DNA of 64,000 bases from Streptomyces sp. AC550_RSS872 (lineage in GTDB: Bacteria > Actinomycetota > Actinomycetes > Streptomycetales > Streptomycetaceae). The stretch is taken from the NCBI RefSeq assembly GCF_019049285.1, contig NZ_JAGMUL010000062.1, positions 1 through 64,000 on the forward strand, read 5' to 3'. Below the pieces are notes generated by a model that made no database searches, was not told where the DNA came from, and worked only from the letters and a program-made list of their open reading frames with translations. Within the stretch, counting starts at the first letter, position 1, and every line of letters starts with the position of its first letter. Position numbers and translations under genes: made by a program. Shown here one piece after another: positions 41,087-49,251 of the stretch.

Positions 41087-42577
41087 ATGGAGGAGTTCCT
41101 GAAGGATTTCCGGGTGGACATCGGGCGGCCCGACGTGTGGGCCAAGGGCAAGGACCCGGACGCACCGCTGCCTGCCGGACTCGGAGTCCGGGCGCAGGCC
41201 GAGGAGCTGGCGCTCCGCGTCGCCGCGGCGCTCATCCGCGTCGGCCCGCCCGACTGGGAGTACCTGAAAGCCGAGTTCGCGCTCACGGTCGGGGCCGAGT
41301 TCGTGAAGGTCTCCGTGTTCGACCACACCTGGACGACGATCGAAGCGCCGCGCTCCGTCCTCGGGCTCGTGCGCAAGCAGCGCGAGATCTCGGCCGAGCT
41401 CGGCGCGGGCCCCTGGTGGCGGCTGACGCTGAACCTCGACGACACCGGTGATCTCTCCGTCGCCTACGACTACGGCAGCGCGCCCTTCCCCGACGGCCAG
41501 TTGTTCGAGCCCGAGGAGTACCGGATGGATCTCGAGGCGTACCCACGAGGCGACCTGCCGGTGTGGCTGGCGGCCCACGTCTCCCACGACGCCCGGCAGG
41601 AGCGCACCCCTCAACAGGCGGCCGCACAGGCTCGCGCCGACCGCAGGAACAAGGTGTGGCCGACCCTCAGCGAGAACGACTTCCCGTACTTCCCGCAGAT
41701 GTGGGCGCGCTGGGCGGTGATCTCGGCGGCGTTCGTCGCCGCCCGGTCCGACTGGGGGCCGAGGGTCCTGCCCGGCATGGGCTGGTTCGAGAGCTCCCGC
41801 CGCGGCGGCTCCACGCTCTACCGGCTGCCCGGTGGGCGGGCGGTGCTGTCGGGCGGAGTCTGGGACGACCCCAGGCTGGACGCCGCCTACAACGACGGCG
41901 ACGACCTGCCGGACCTCTACGCGGGCGCGCCCGACTGGGTCGCGAACCAGGTGCTCAACCCGCGCGCCGCCACCGGTCTGCTGTCGTTCTGCTACTGGTG
42001 GGACGCCGGACGCTGGTACCGGGGGGACTCACCGCCGGCGGAAGCGGTGAGCACCGCTGTGCCGGGGCTGTGGACGGCCGACACCACCGCGGGCATCGTC
42101 GCGGGACTGGTCACCGGCTCACGAACGCCGGACGCGGAGCGGCGGGCGTCGGCGGCGGAGCTGGTGTCCGCCGCGGAGGAGGGACATGTGACCCGCGAAA
42201 CGCTGGTGAGCGTCTTCGGCGACGACGGCCGCCACGACATCGACGGCGCCCTCCACCAGCTCTCACTCGCCGGCCAGGTGGTCAGGGTGCCGGCGCAGAT
42301 GCACGAGGAGGACGCCATCGCCCGGGTGCGGGAGTACATCCTGGCTGTCTTCGGGAACAACCCGGGCTATGCGGTCTCGGACCTGGTGGCCGACAGGTTC
42401 AGCATCGGATGGATGGTCTATGTGCCGGTGCCGAGAGGCCAGATGGCCATTGGCCGGGCGATCTTCTACATCGCCGATGACGGCTTCCTGGTGCACTCCT
42501 CCTCCTCCGTCGCACCTTCGACGTTCGTCGCCGAATTCGAGAAGCAGTTCCAGGAACGCCAGCAGGCGCAGTACTGA
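41087..42577 (+). CDS. YezG-like protein with a second immunity-like C-terminal domain
   Basis: Read from ATG 41087 (496 residues) because GAAGGAG at 41075-41081 is a strong ribosome site; an in-frame ATG at 40979 that overlaps the kinase stop (ATGA) would add 36 T/S/N-rich residues. The first 130 residues have the YezG/DUF600 pattern of polymorphic-toxin immunity proteins (W-x(2)-LKAEF, then GDLSVAYDYGSAPF, MDLEAYPRGDLPVWL). A similar second half is WPTLSENDFPYFPQMW to about residue 290, and the C-terminal 100 residues (AIFYIADDGFLVHSSSSV, EFEKQFQERQ) resemble small immunity or SUKH-like domains. No toxin gene is adjacent; here it sits between two kinases, so it may be a scaffold. Family call moderate. 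Confidence 0.6.
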   Translation: MEEFLKDFRVDIGRPDVWAKGKDPDAPLPAGLGVRAQAEELALRVAAALIRVGPPDWEYLKAEFALTVGAEFVKVSVFDHTWTTIEAPRSVLGLVRKQREISAELGAGPWWRLTLNLDDTGDLSVAYDYGSAPFPDGQLFEPEEYRMDLEAYPRGDLPVWLAAHVSHDARQERTPQQAAAQARADRRNKVWPTLSENDFPYFPQMWARWAVISAAFVAARSDWGPRVLPGMGWFESSRRGGSTLYRLPGGRAVLSGGVWDDPRLDAAYNDGDDLPDLYAGAPDWVANQVLNPRAATGLLSFCYWWDAGRWYRGDSPPAEAVSTAVPGLWTADTTAGIVAGLVTGSRTPDAERRASAAELVSAAEEGHVTRETLVSVFGDDGRHDIDGALHQLSLAGQVVRVPAQMHEEDAIARVREYILAVFGNNPGYAVSDLVADRFSIGWMVYVPVPRGQMAIGRAIFYIADDGFLVHSSSSVAPSTFVAEFEKQFQERQQAQY

Positions 42578-42618
42578 CGCGCCGCCCACGGACACCACTG
42601 CGCAGGAGCCGTCACCTC

Positions 42619-43983
42619 ATGTCCCGACCGCCCACTGTCACCCTCACCCTCGTCAGCGGCCGCCTCGACCGCGGCGCCTACGTCTTCGATGAGCGCGGCA
42701 CCTCCGTGGTCGGCCGCTCCGGGGACTGTTCACCGCAGCTGCCCAATGACGAACACCACCGCACCGTCTCCCGCCACCACTGCCTGCTGGACGTCAACCC
42801 GCCCGCCGTTCGCATCCGCGACCTCGGCAGTCTCAACGGCACGTACCTCAACGGCCGCAAGATCGGCCAGCGGGCGAAGGACGAGACCCCCGAGGAAGCC
42901 GCCGCCCAGACCTACCCCGAACACGACCTCACCGATGGTGACCGGATCAGGATCGGCGACACGGTCTTCCGCGTGGACATCCACGCCGAGGACACCGTCA
43001 CCCGGGCCCGATGCGCCAGGTGCGGCCGCGACGTCGGCGACGAGGCGGGCTTCCTGCCGGGGGACTACCTCTGTGCCGCCTGCCAGGCCAGACCGGGCGC
43101 GATCCTCAGGATGCTTCTCGACCTGGCGCACCCCGGGCACGGCGAACTCGACGTCATCGCCGGATACACCCTCCTCCAGGAACTCGGCCGGGGCGGCATG
43201 GGTGTCGTCCATCTGGCCCGCCACGAGTCCTCCGGGAAGGAGGTGGCTCTGAAGGTGATGCTGCCGAGGGTGGCGACGCGTCCCGAGGCGCGGGAGCGCT
43301 TCCTGCGCGAAGCAGCGCTCACCAAGGCGCTGCGGCATCAGAACATCGCCGCGCTGGAGGGCGCCGGATACTGCGACGGCGTCTTCTTCTTCACCACCGA
43401 GTACTGCACCGGCGGCGGCCTGGACGCCCTCCTGCGGCGCGGCGGGGGGCGGCTGCCCGTGGACGAGGCCGTCGACCTCGCCGTTCAGGCGCTGCGGGGG
43501 CTGGAGGCCGCGCACGGCCAGGGCGTGGTCCACCGTGACCTCAGCCCTTCCAACATCCTGCTGCACCAAGCCCGAGACGGCTCCCTGACGGCGAAGATCA
43601 GCGACTTCGGTCTCGCCAAGGCCTTCGACCGGGCCGGGCTCAGCGGTCTCACCCGTACCGGGGACGCCATGGGCAAGCCCAGGTTCATGCCGGCCCGGCA
43701 GGTGACCAACTTCAAGGACGCCAAGCCCGGAGTGGATGTGTGGGCCCTCGCCGCCTGCCTGTACAACATGCTGACCGGGGTCTTCCCCCGGGACTTCCCG
43801 CACGGCGAGGACCCCTGGCGGATCGTCCTGGAATCCCCCGCGGTGCCGGTGCGCGAGCGTGAGCCGGAGGTGCCGCAGGCCCTCGCCGACGTGATCGACC
43901 GAGCGCTTCGGGAGGAACCGGAGTTCGGCTTCCACAGCGCGGCCGACCTGCGGCAGGCACTCCTTGACGCGACCAACGGCTGA
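42619..43983 (+). CDS. FHA domain, zinc-ribbon, Ser/Thr kinase protein
   Basis: A 454-residue signalling protein. Residues 25-120 are an FHA phosphothreonine-binding domain (VVGRSGDC, VSRHH, SLNGTYLNG). Residues 130-156 form a CxxC...CxxC zinc ribbon (Cys132, 135, 152, 155). Residues 183-450 are a kinase: LGRGGMGVVHLA, Lys212 (VALKVM), HRDLSPSNIL (Asp307), DFGLAK (Asp329), and GKPRFMPARQ near the activation segment instead of the usual APE. ATG 42619 follows AGGAG. Last gene of the operon begun by the WD40 kinase; it probably reads phosphothreonine made by that kinase, though this is inference. Confidence 0.9.
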   Translation: MSRPPTVTLTLVSGRLDRGAYVFDERGTSVVGRSGDCSPQLPNDEHHRTVSRHHCLLDVNPPAVRIRDLGSLNGTYLNGRKIGQRAKDETPEEAAAQTYPEHDLTDGDRIRIGDTVFRVDIHAEDTVTRARCARCGRDVGDEAGFLPGDYLCAACQARPGAILRMLLDLAHPGHGELDVIAGYTLLQELGRGGMGVVHLARHESSGKEVALKVMLPRVATRPEARERFLREAALTKALRHQNIAALEGAGYCDGVFFFTTEYCTGGGLDALLRRGGGRLPVDEAVDLAVQALRGLEAAHGQGVVHRDLSPSNILLHQARDGSLTAKISDFGLAKAFDRAGLSGLTRTGDAMGKPRFMPARQVTNFKDAKPGVDVWALAACLYNMLTGVFPRDFPHGEDPWRIVLESPAVPVREREPEVPQALADVIDRALREEPEFGFHSAADLRQALLDATNG

Positions 43984-44056
43984 CGGGCGGTGGGTACCGG
44001 ATCCGTTCCGCGGGCAGTTCGCGGTTCGTGGAAGGTGGCGTCGCGATCGGGGCCGG

Positions 44057-44339
44057 GTGGCCTCGCGGGCATGATCTTCACCCGTGACGACCGTGCGGGC
44101 GAGGGGAAGTTGTCCTCGCGGCTGGTCACGGATGCGGTGGAGGTCGAGGACGGACAGGACCTGTACGCGTATCTCGTCGACCACCTCTCGCAGGGCGGCC
44201 GCGCGGACTACGCCATCGCCGACGAGGCACAGTTCCTCGTGCCGGAGCAGCTCGACCAACTCGCCCGCGTGGTCGACGACCTGGGCATCGACGTGTACGC
44301 CTTCGGCATCACGACGTCCCCGGACGTCCTGCCGGTGCA
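44057..44339 (+). pseudogene. Truncated second copy of tk
   Basis: Bases 44057-44316 match 33295-33560 of tk with only about four substitutions and one 6-base in-frame deletion (GGGCCT lost near 44125). An exact in-frame jump over 264 bases follows (33561-33824 missing), continuing with the last codons TCCCCGGACGTCCTGCCGGT. The P-loop (residues 1-28) and the zinc domain (residues 118-205) are absent, so no activity is possible. The near-identity marks a recent duplication; its frame then runs into unrelated sequence (163-codon open frame 43990-44481). Confidence 0.9.
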
Positions 44340-44389
44340 GCCGGTCCGAGCCACGGCCGACACCGTGCCGACCCGCCCCCGGGCCCTGG

Positions 44390-45193
44390 TCAGCGTGGGT
44401 TCTGGATCAGCGAGAACCGGGCCCCCTCCGGGTCCGCCACCGTCGCCACACGGCCGTGGTCGCTGTCGTGGGCCGGTGTGAGGACATGACCGCCGAGGTC
44501 GGCGATGCGCGCCACCGTCTCGTCCGTGTCGGCGACTTCGAAGTACGTCATCCAGTGCGGGCCCCGGTCGCGCGGCAGGGCGGTGCCGACGCCGTGGATG
44601 CCGGCGACCGGGCGGCCGTCGATGTGCAGGGTGACGTAGTCGAAGTCGGGGGAGACCACCGGCTCCTCGTCATAGGCGAAGACGGTCTCGTAGAACTTGG
44701 CGACGTTGACCGACTCGAAGGTCAGCAGCTCGTTCCAGGCCGGGGTGCCGGGTACGCCGGTGACGGCGGTGCCGTGGTGCTCCGCCCCCTGCCAGATGCC
44801 GAAGACGGCGCCGGAGGGGTCGGAGCAGATCGCCATCCGGCCGGCCTCGGCGGCGTCCAGCGGGCCCACACCGACCGTCCCGCCGCACAGCCGTACGGTG
44901 TCGGCGGTCAGGTCCGCGTCGTTCGAGGCGAGGTAGGGCGTCCAGGCGATGGGGAGGTGGCGGTCGGGCGGCAGCTGGCCGATGCCGGCCACCTCGCGGC
45001 CGTTCAGCAGGGCCCGCACATAGGGGCCGAGCTGCTGGGGACCGGGCTGGAACTCCCAGCCGAACAGCGCCCCGTAGAACTCCTGGGTCGCGGCCGGCCC
45101 GTGCACCATCAGACTCACCCAGCAGGGCGTGCCGGGCCTGTGCCGAGCGTGCGTCTCGCCGTGCGGGCCGGCCGACCCCCGTGCCTCGGTCAT
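44390..45193 (-). CDS. VOC superfamily protein (glyoxalase/dioxygenase type), two domains
   Basis: A 267-residue protein of two tandem vicinal-oxygen-chelate modules. First module: CWVSLMVHGPAATQEFYGALFGWEF to DPSGAVFGIWQ. Second: WNELLTFESVNVAKFYETVFAYD to DPEGARFSLIQ. This matches Streptomyces 'hydroxylase' proteins of VOC type, related to antibiotic-resistance and fosfomycin folds; the reaction is unknown. The start ATG 45193 has GAGGAGAGAG upstream. It ends close to the tk fragment, with its 3' end facing the island. Confidence 0.85.
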   Translation of the reverse strand: MTEARGSAGPHGETHARHRPGTPCWVSLMVHGPAATQEFYGALFGWEFQPGPQQLGPYVRALLNGREVAGIGQLPPDRHLPIAWTPYLASNDADLTADTVRLCGGTVGVGPLDAAEAGRMAICSDPSGAVFGIWQGAEHHGTAVTGVPGTPAWNELLTFESVNVAKFYETVFAYDEEPVVSPDFDYVTLHIDGRPVAGIHGVGTALPRDRGPHWMTYFEVADTDETVARIADLGGHVLTPAHDSDHGRVATVADPEGARFSLIQNPR

Positions 45194-45487
45194 CGTCACT
45201 CTCTCCTCGGCCCCTCGCGGTGGCCGCGTCGCTTGCGCTGTCCGGACCCCCGTGCCGATGCTCGCACCACCCGTGTCCACGCGCGCTGCGGGCACGCCGC
45301 CGCACGACGGCAGCTGCCCGGAGGGTGCCCGGTGTGCGATTTACGGCCCGTGTCCGTGCGATTGGCGGACGTCCAGCGGCTGTACAGCATGTGCCTGATC
45401 CCGTACGCCTCGTGATCGGACCGGTCCGGCCGAGCAGAGTAGCCGGACCTCGACGCTGCGGCCACCCCGTGCGCAAGGATGGTGACC

Positions 45488-46339
45488 ATGAACGTCATCA
45501 TCTCCGCATTCGAACTCGCGAGCGAGCTGACGGGCGAGAACCCGCCGGTGCTCCTCGACGTCCGCTGGCAGCTGAGCCTGGCCAAGTCGGCAGGTGAGCC
45601 GCCGTTCGACGGCCGCGTCGAGTACGAGGCCGGGCACATCCCCGGCGCGGTCTACGTGGACCTGGACCGGGAACTGGCCTCCGCACCCGGTGCGCACGGG
45701 CGCCACCCGCTGCCGGACCTGGCCGAATTCGGTGCGGCGATGCGCCGGTCGGGCGTGTCGTCCGGGACACCGGTGGTCGTGTACGACGGCGGACAGGGCT
45801 GGGCCGCGGCCCGGGCCTGGTGGCTGCTGCGCTGGACGGGGCACCCCGACGTGCGGGTCCTCGACGGCGGGCTGCCCACCTGGGAGGGACCGCTGGAGAC
45901 GTCCGTACCGGCTCCGGCGGAGGGCGATTTCGAGCCGGCCCCGGCGGCGACGGGGCTCCTCGACGCCGACGGCGCCGCCGCGCTCGCCCGGTCCGGGCTG
46001 CTGCTGGACGCGCGGGCGGGGGAGCGGTACCGCGGCGAGGTCGAGCCGATCGACCGGGTCGGCGGCCACATCCCGGGCGCCGTCTCCGCGCCGACGAACG
46101 AGAACGTGGGCCCCGACGGCCGCTTCCTGCCCGCCGGGGAACTCGCGGACCGCTTCAAGTCCCTGGGAGCGTCCGAAGGTACGGAGATCGGCGTGTACTG
46201 CGGCTCGGGCGTGTCCGCCGCCCACCAGGTGCTCGCACTGGCCGCCGCGGGGATCCCCGCGGCGCTGTACGTCGGTTCGTGGTCGGAGTGGTCGTCGGAC
46301 CCGTCCCGGCCGGTGGCCGTGGGGCCGGACCCGCAGTAG
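45488..46339 (+). CDS. Thiosulfate/3-mercaptopyruvate sulfurtransferase
   Basis: A 283-residue two-domain rhodanese. The N-terminal inactive domain has LLDVRWQL and AGHIPGAVYVDLD; the C-terminal one has LLDARAGERYRGEVEPIDRVGGHIPGA. The catalytic Cys lies in VYCGSGVSA, the loop type of mercaptopyruvate sulfurtransferases. It moves sulfur to cyanide, thiols or other acceptors. ATG 45488 is preferred from AAGGA at 45475-45479; in-frame starts also exist at 45479 and 45482. Confidence 0.92.
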   Translation: MNVIISAFELASELTGENPPVLLDVRWQLSLAKSAGEPPFDGRVEYEAGHIPGAVYVDLDRELASAPGAHGRHPLPDLAEFGAAMRRSGVSSGTPVVVYDGGQGWAAARAWWLLRWTGHPDVRVLDGGLPTWEGPLETSVPAPAEGDFEPAPAATGLLDADGAAALARSGLLLDARAGERYRGEVEPIDRVGGHIPGAVSAPTNENVGPDGRFLPAGELADRFKSLGASEGTEIGVYCGSGVSAAHQVLALAAAGIPAALYVGSWSEWSSDPSRPVAVGPDPQ

Positions 46340-46351
46340 GGCGGCACAGCA

Positions 46352-46383
46352 CGAGGGCCGCGTCGCAACCGACGCGGCCCTCG
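46352..46383. terminator. Bidirectional terminator
   Basis: A 14-bp stem (46352-46365 with 46370-46383), loop CAAC, between convergent sulfurtransferase and sepH genes. Confidence 0.88.
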
Positions 46384-46431
46384 CCTCGTACGGCCGCGTC
46401 CGCTGCCGTACGACCGACTGCTCCTGCCTGT

Positions 46432-47469
46432 CTACTCCTGCTTCTTCCTGCGCGTCCCGAACACGATCTCGTCCCAGCTCGGGACGGCGGCCCGGCGGCC
46501 CGGGCGGACGCCGTCCGCTTCGGCCTGGCGGTCCGTGGCGCCGATCAGGCGATCACGGTGGCTGCCGACGGAGCGGGGCATGAGGACGTCCGCGTAGGCG
46601 GAACCGGCGGAGGCGGCCGGGGCGGGAGGTTCCTCCGCGACCGGCTCGGCCGGCGGCTCCTCCGCTTCGGGTTCCGACGGGCGTTCGGGCACCACCAGGT
46701 CACCGCGGAAGCTGGGCACCGCCTCCAGCAGGCTGGTCAGCGAGTCCCGTTCCTCCGTGGTCTCCTCGGCGGGTTCGGAGGCCTGGGCCGGCAGGCTCGG
46801 CCGTGCGGTGTCGAGAGCACGGTCCATCCCACGCTCGCGCGGAAGCCGGGCGATACGTGGCACGAACGGGAAGCTGGGCTCCGGCGCGGCGAGGTCCTCG
46901 GACTCGCCGATCAGCGAGCGAGCCTCCTCGTCGACGGCCTGCACGAGCCGCCGGGGCGGGTCGTACGTCCAGCTCGCCGAGTGCGGTTCGCCCGCCACCA
47001 TGTAGACCAGCAGCACTTCCCAGGTACCGTCGTCGCGGCGCCACGAGTCCCACTGCACGCTGTCCTTGTCGGCGCCGCGCAGCAGCAACCGCTCCTGGAC
47101 GGCCTCGCCGAGCTGCGGACCGGCGGCGTTCTCGCCGGGCCGGCGGACGGGAGTCTTACGGGCCCTCTCGGCCATGAACGCGCGCTCTGCGAGCACGGGG
47201 CCCTCGAAGCGCCGGACGCGGTCGACGGGGATGCCGGCGAGTTGGGCGACCTCTTCCGCGGTCGCACCAGCGCGTATACGCGCCTGGATGTCGCGGGGGC
47301 GGAGATGGCTCTCCACCTCGATCTCGATCTGGCCGAGGCGGGGACGGTCGCCGCGCACGGCGGCGCGCAGGCGTTCGTCGATCGGAAGGGTGTACTCCGT
47401 CGCGTCGGCAGCCTTCAGCACCAGCCGTGTGCCGTCATTGGAGACGGCCACGACACGCAGTTCGGGCAT
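46432..47469 (-). CDS. sepH: Cell-division regulator SepH (DUF3071)
   Basis: A 345-residue protein that binds FtsZ and helps assemble Z-rings in Streptomyces. The N-terminal DUF3071 domain (1-185) has ELRVVAVSNDGTRLVL and an internal helix-turn-helix (ATAEEVAQLAGIPVDRVRRFEGP). A Pro/Glu-rich disordered middle (about 200-315) follows, and the conserved C-terminal tip is VPSWDEIVFG followed by RRKKQE. Start ATG 47469 has GGGAGG upstream. Position and layout match SepH of other streptomycetes. Confidence 0.93.
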   Translation of the reverse strand: MPELRVVAVSNDGTRLVLKAADATEYTLPIDERLRAAVRGDRPRLGQIEIEVESHLRPRDIQARIRAGATAEEVAQLAGIPVDRVRRFEGPVLAERAFMAERARKTPVRRPGENAAGPQLGEAVQERLLLRGADKDSVQWDSWRRDDGTWEVLLVYMVAGEPHSASWTYDPPRRLVQAVDEEARSLIGESEDLAAPEPSFPFVPRIARLPRERGMDRALDTARPSLPAQASEPAEETTEERDSLTSLLEAVPSFRGDLVVPERPSEPEAEEPPAEPVAEEPPAPAASAGSAYADVLMPRSVGSHRDRLIGATDRQAEADGVRPGRRAAVPSWDEIVFGTRRKKQE

Positions 47470-47931
47470 GGGGACCTCCCGGGTGGTGCCTGCCGACGTC
47501 ACGTGCGTCGCTGCTTCCGCTAGTCGAGTGTGGCCTGCCCGGGTGCAGCCTGCCACAACCTTGCCGAGTTGCCCGGCGTGTCGGGCACGGGCCCTGGATC
47601 GCCGTTATGGCACGGTTACCTATTCGCAACGCTAAGTGACGAACTCCGTCACCCTGTGCAACTAGCCCCCTCCCGGCGGTCCTTGAAGGCCACGGACACC
47701 CAGGCGGGAGACCGGACCCAGGGCTCGCAACAGTACTCCATTTGGGCCACGTGCGTGGATTGGCACGCCGCCCGACTTCTGGCAAGAAGTATGACTCGGC
47801 CGTCGGTTGAGCGGTTTTCGGATCTTGGACGTGGCGTACTTCACCCAATCCGCAGAAACGGAACCAATGGGTTCCGCCATGCGCCGCGTGGGCCACGGGT
47901 CGGCCGGATCTGGCCGGCCGCATCCGGCCGG
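47470..47931. other. Intergenic region between the lactone oxidase gene end and sepH
   Basis: 462 bases, of lower GC than the genes. Minus-strand open frames (for example 47662-47880) show no codon bias and are unlikely genes. A minus-strand promoter-like TTGCGA appears near 47625, about 150 bases before sepH. A perfect dyad CGGAACC-AATG-GGTTCCG sits at 47859-47876, and a GC-rich hairpin near 47911-47933 may terminate the upstream oxidase gene. Confidence 0.35.
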
Positions 47932-49251
47932 CTACGCCCCCAACACCCGCCGCAGGTAGTCGTTCTGGAACCGACGGTCTGGATCCAGCCTGTCCCGCAG
48001 TTCCGTGAACTCGCCGAAGCGCGGGTACACCTGCGCGAAGTACTCGGCGTCCCGCGTGTGCACCTTGCCCCAGTGCGGCCGTCCCTCGTGCGCGGTGAAG
48101 ATCCGCTCAGCGGCGGTGAAGTACCGCTGGAACGGGGTGCCCTTGACCATGTGGACGGCGATGTACGCGCTGTCGCGGCCCGAGGCGGTGGAGAGCGTGA
48201 TGTCGTCGGCCGGGGCGGTGCGTACCTCGACGGGGAAGCTGACCCTGAGGCCGGAGCGGTCGATCATGGCCTTCAGTTCGCGCAGCGTCTCGACGACGGC
48301 CTCGCGCGCGACGGCGTACTCCATCTCCACGAAACGCACGCGGCGCGGCGATGTGAAGACCTTGTAGGGGATGTCGGTGTACGTCCGAGCGGACAGCGCC
48401 TTGCTGGAGACCTGGGCGATGGCGGGGATGGTGGCGGGCACCGCCCGGCCGACCCACTGGGCGACCTGGAAGACTCCGTTGGAGAGGAACTCGTCCTCGA
48501 TCCAGCCCTGGAGCTGCGACACCGGCTTCTCCGGGCCCGCGCTGCGGTTGTTGCGCTTGGTGTTGGTGTTGCCGGTGTGCGGGAACCAGTAGAACTCGAA
48601 GTGCTCGTTCCCCGCCCACAGTTCGTCGAAGTCCGCCAGGACCCGGTCGAACGGCATCGGCTCCTCGCGCGCGGAGAGCAGGAAGAGGGGCTCCACGGCG
48701 AAGGTGATCGCGGTGACGATGCCCAGGGCGCCGAGGCCGATCCGGGCCGCCGCGAACACTTCCGGGTTCTCCTTCTCGGAGCACGTCAGCACCGAGCCGT
48801 CGGCTGTGACCAGCTCCAGCGCCTTGATCTGGGCGGCGATCGACGCCGAGTCGCGGCCCGTACCGTGCGTGCCGGTGCTGGTGGCGCCGGAGACCGTCTG
48901 CTCCATGATGTCGCCCATGTTCGTGAGCGACAGACCCTCACGCGCGAGGGCCATGTTGAGCCGCTTGAGCGGGGTGCCGGCCTCGACCGTGACCGTCATG
49001 GCGTCCCGGTCCACCTTGCGTATGCCGGTCAAGAGTTGAGGACGGATCAACACACCGTCGGTCGCGGCAATGGACGTGAACGAGTGCCCGCTGCCGACCG
49101 CCTTCGCGGGCAGACCGTCCTCGGCGGCCCGGCGTATCGCCGCTGCCAGCTCCTCGACGGAGGCCGGAGTGACCTCGCGCGCGGGGCGGGCGGCGATGTT
49201 GCCGCCCCAGTTACGCCACGTGCCGTTCCTGCCGCTCGCTGTGCTGCTCAA
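47932..49251 (-). CDS. D-arabinono-1,4-lactone oxidase family FAD oxidoreductase
   Basis: A 439-residue vanillyl-alcohol-oxidase-fold protein. The FAD-binding part has VGSGHSFTSIAATDGVLI, TVEAGTPLKRLNMAL, GDIMEQTVSGATSTGTHGTG, and the C-terminal substrate domain ends HWGKVHTRDAEYFAQVYPRFGEF and DRRFQNDYLRRVLGA. The HWGKVH motif is that of sugar-lactone oxidases. TTG 49251 is preceded by GGAGG on the minus strand and overlaps the upstream transporter stop by 41 bases, so the two genes are cotranscribed. Confidence 0.9.
   Translation of the reverse strand: MSSTASGRNGTWRNWGGNIAARPAREVTPASVEELAAAIRRAAEDGLPAKAVGSGHSFTSIAATDGVLIRPQLLTGIRKVDRDAMTVTVEAGTPLKRLNMALAREGLSLTNMGDIMEQTVSGATSTGTHGTGRDSASIAAQIKALELVTADGSVLTCSEKENPEVFAAARIGLGALGIVTAITFAVEPLFLLSAREEPMPFDRVLADFDELWAGNEHFEFYWFPHTGNTNTKRNNRSAGPEKPVSQLQGWIEDEFLSNGVFQVAQWVGRAVPATIPAIAQVSSKALSARTYTDIPYKVFTSPRRVRFVEMEYAVAREAVVETLRELKAMIDRSGLRVSFPVEVRTAPADDITLSTASGRDSAYIAVHMVKGTPFQRYFTAAERIFTAHEGRPHWGKVHTRDAEYFAQVYPRFGEFTELRDRLDPDRRFQNDYLRRVLGA

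Noticed and set aside
43990..44481. 163-codon open frame as a second functional thymidine kinase
   Set aside because: Lacks the P-loop and zinc domain; it is a truncated duplicate with unrelated flanks.
47662..47880. 72-codon minus-strand frame upstream of sepH
   Set aside because: Third codon positions lack the G/C bias of every real gene here and no homology is recognisable.
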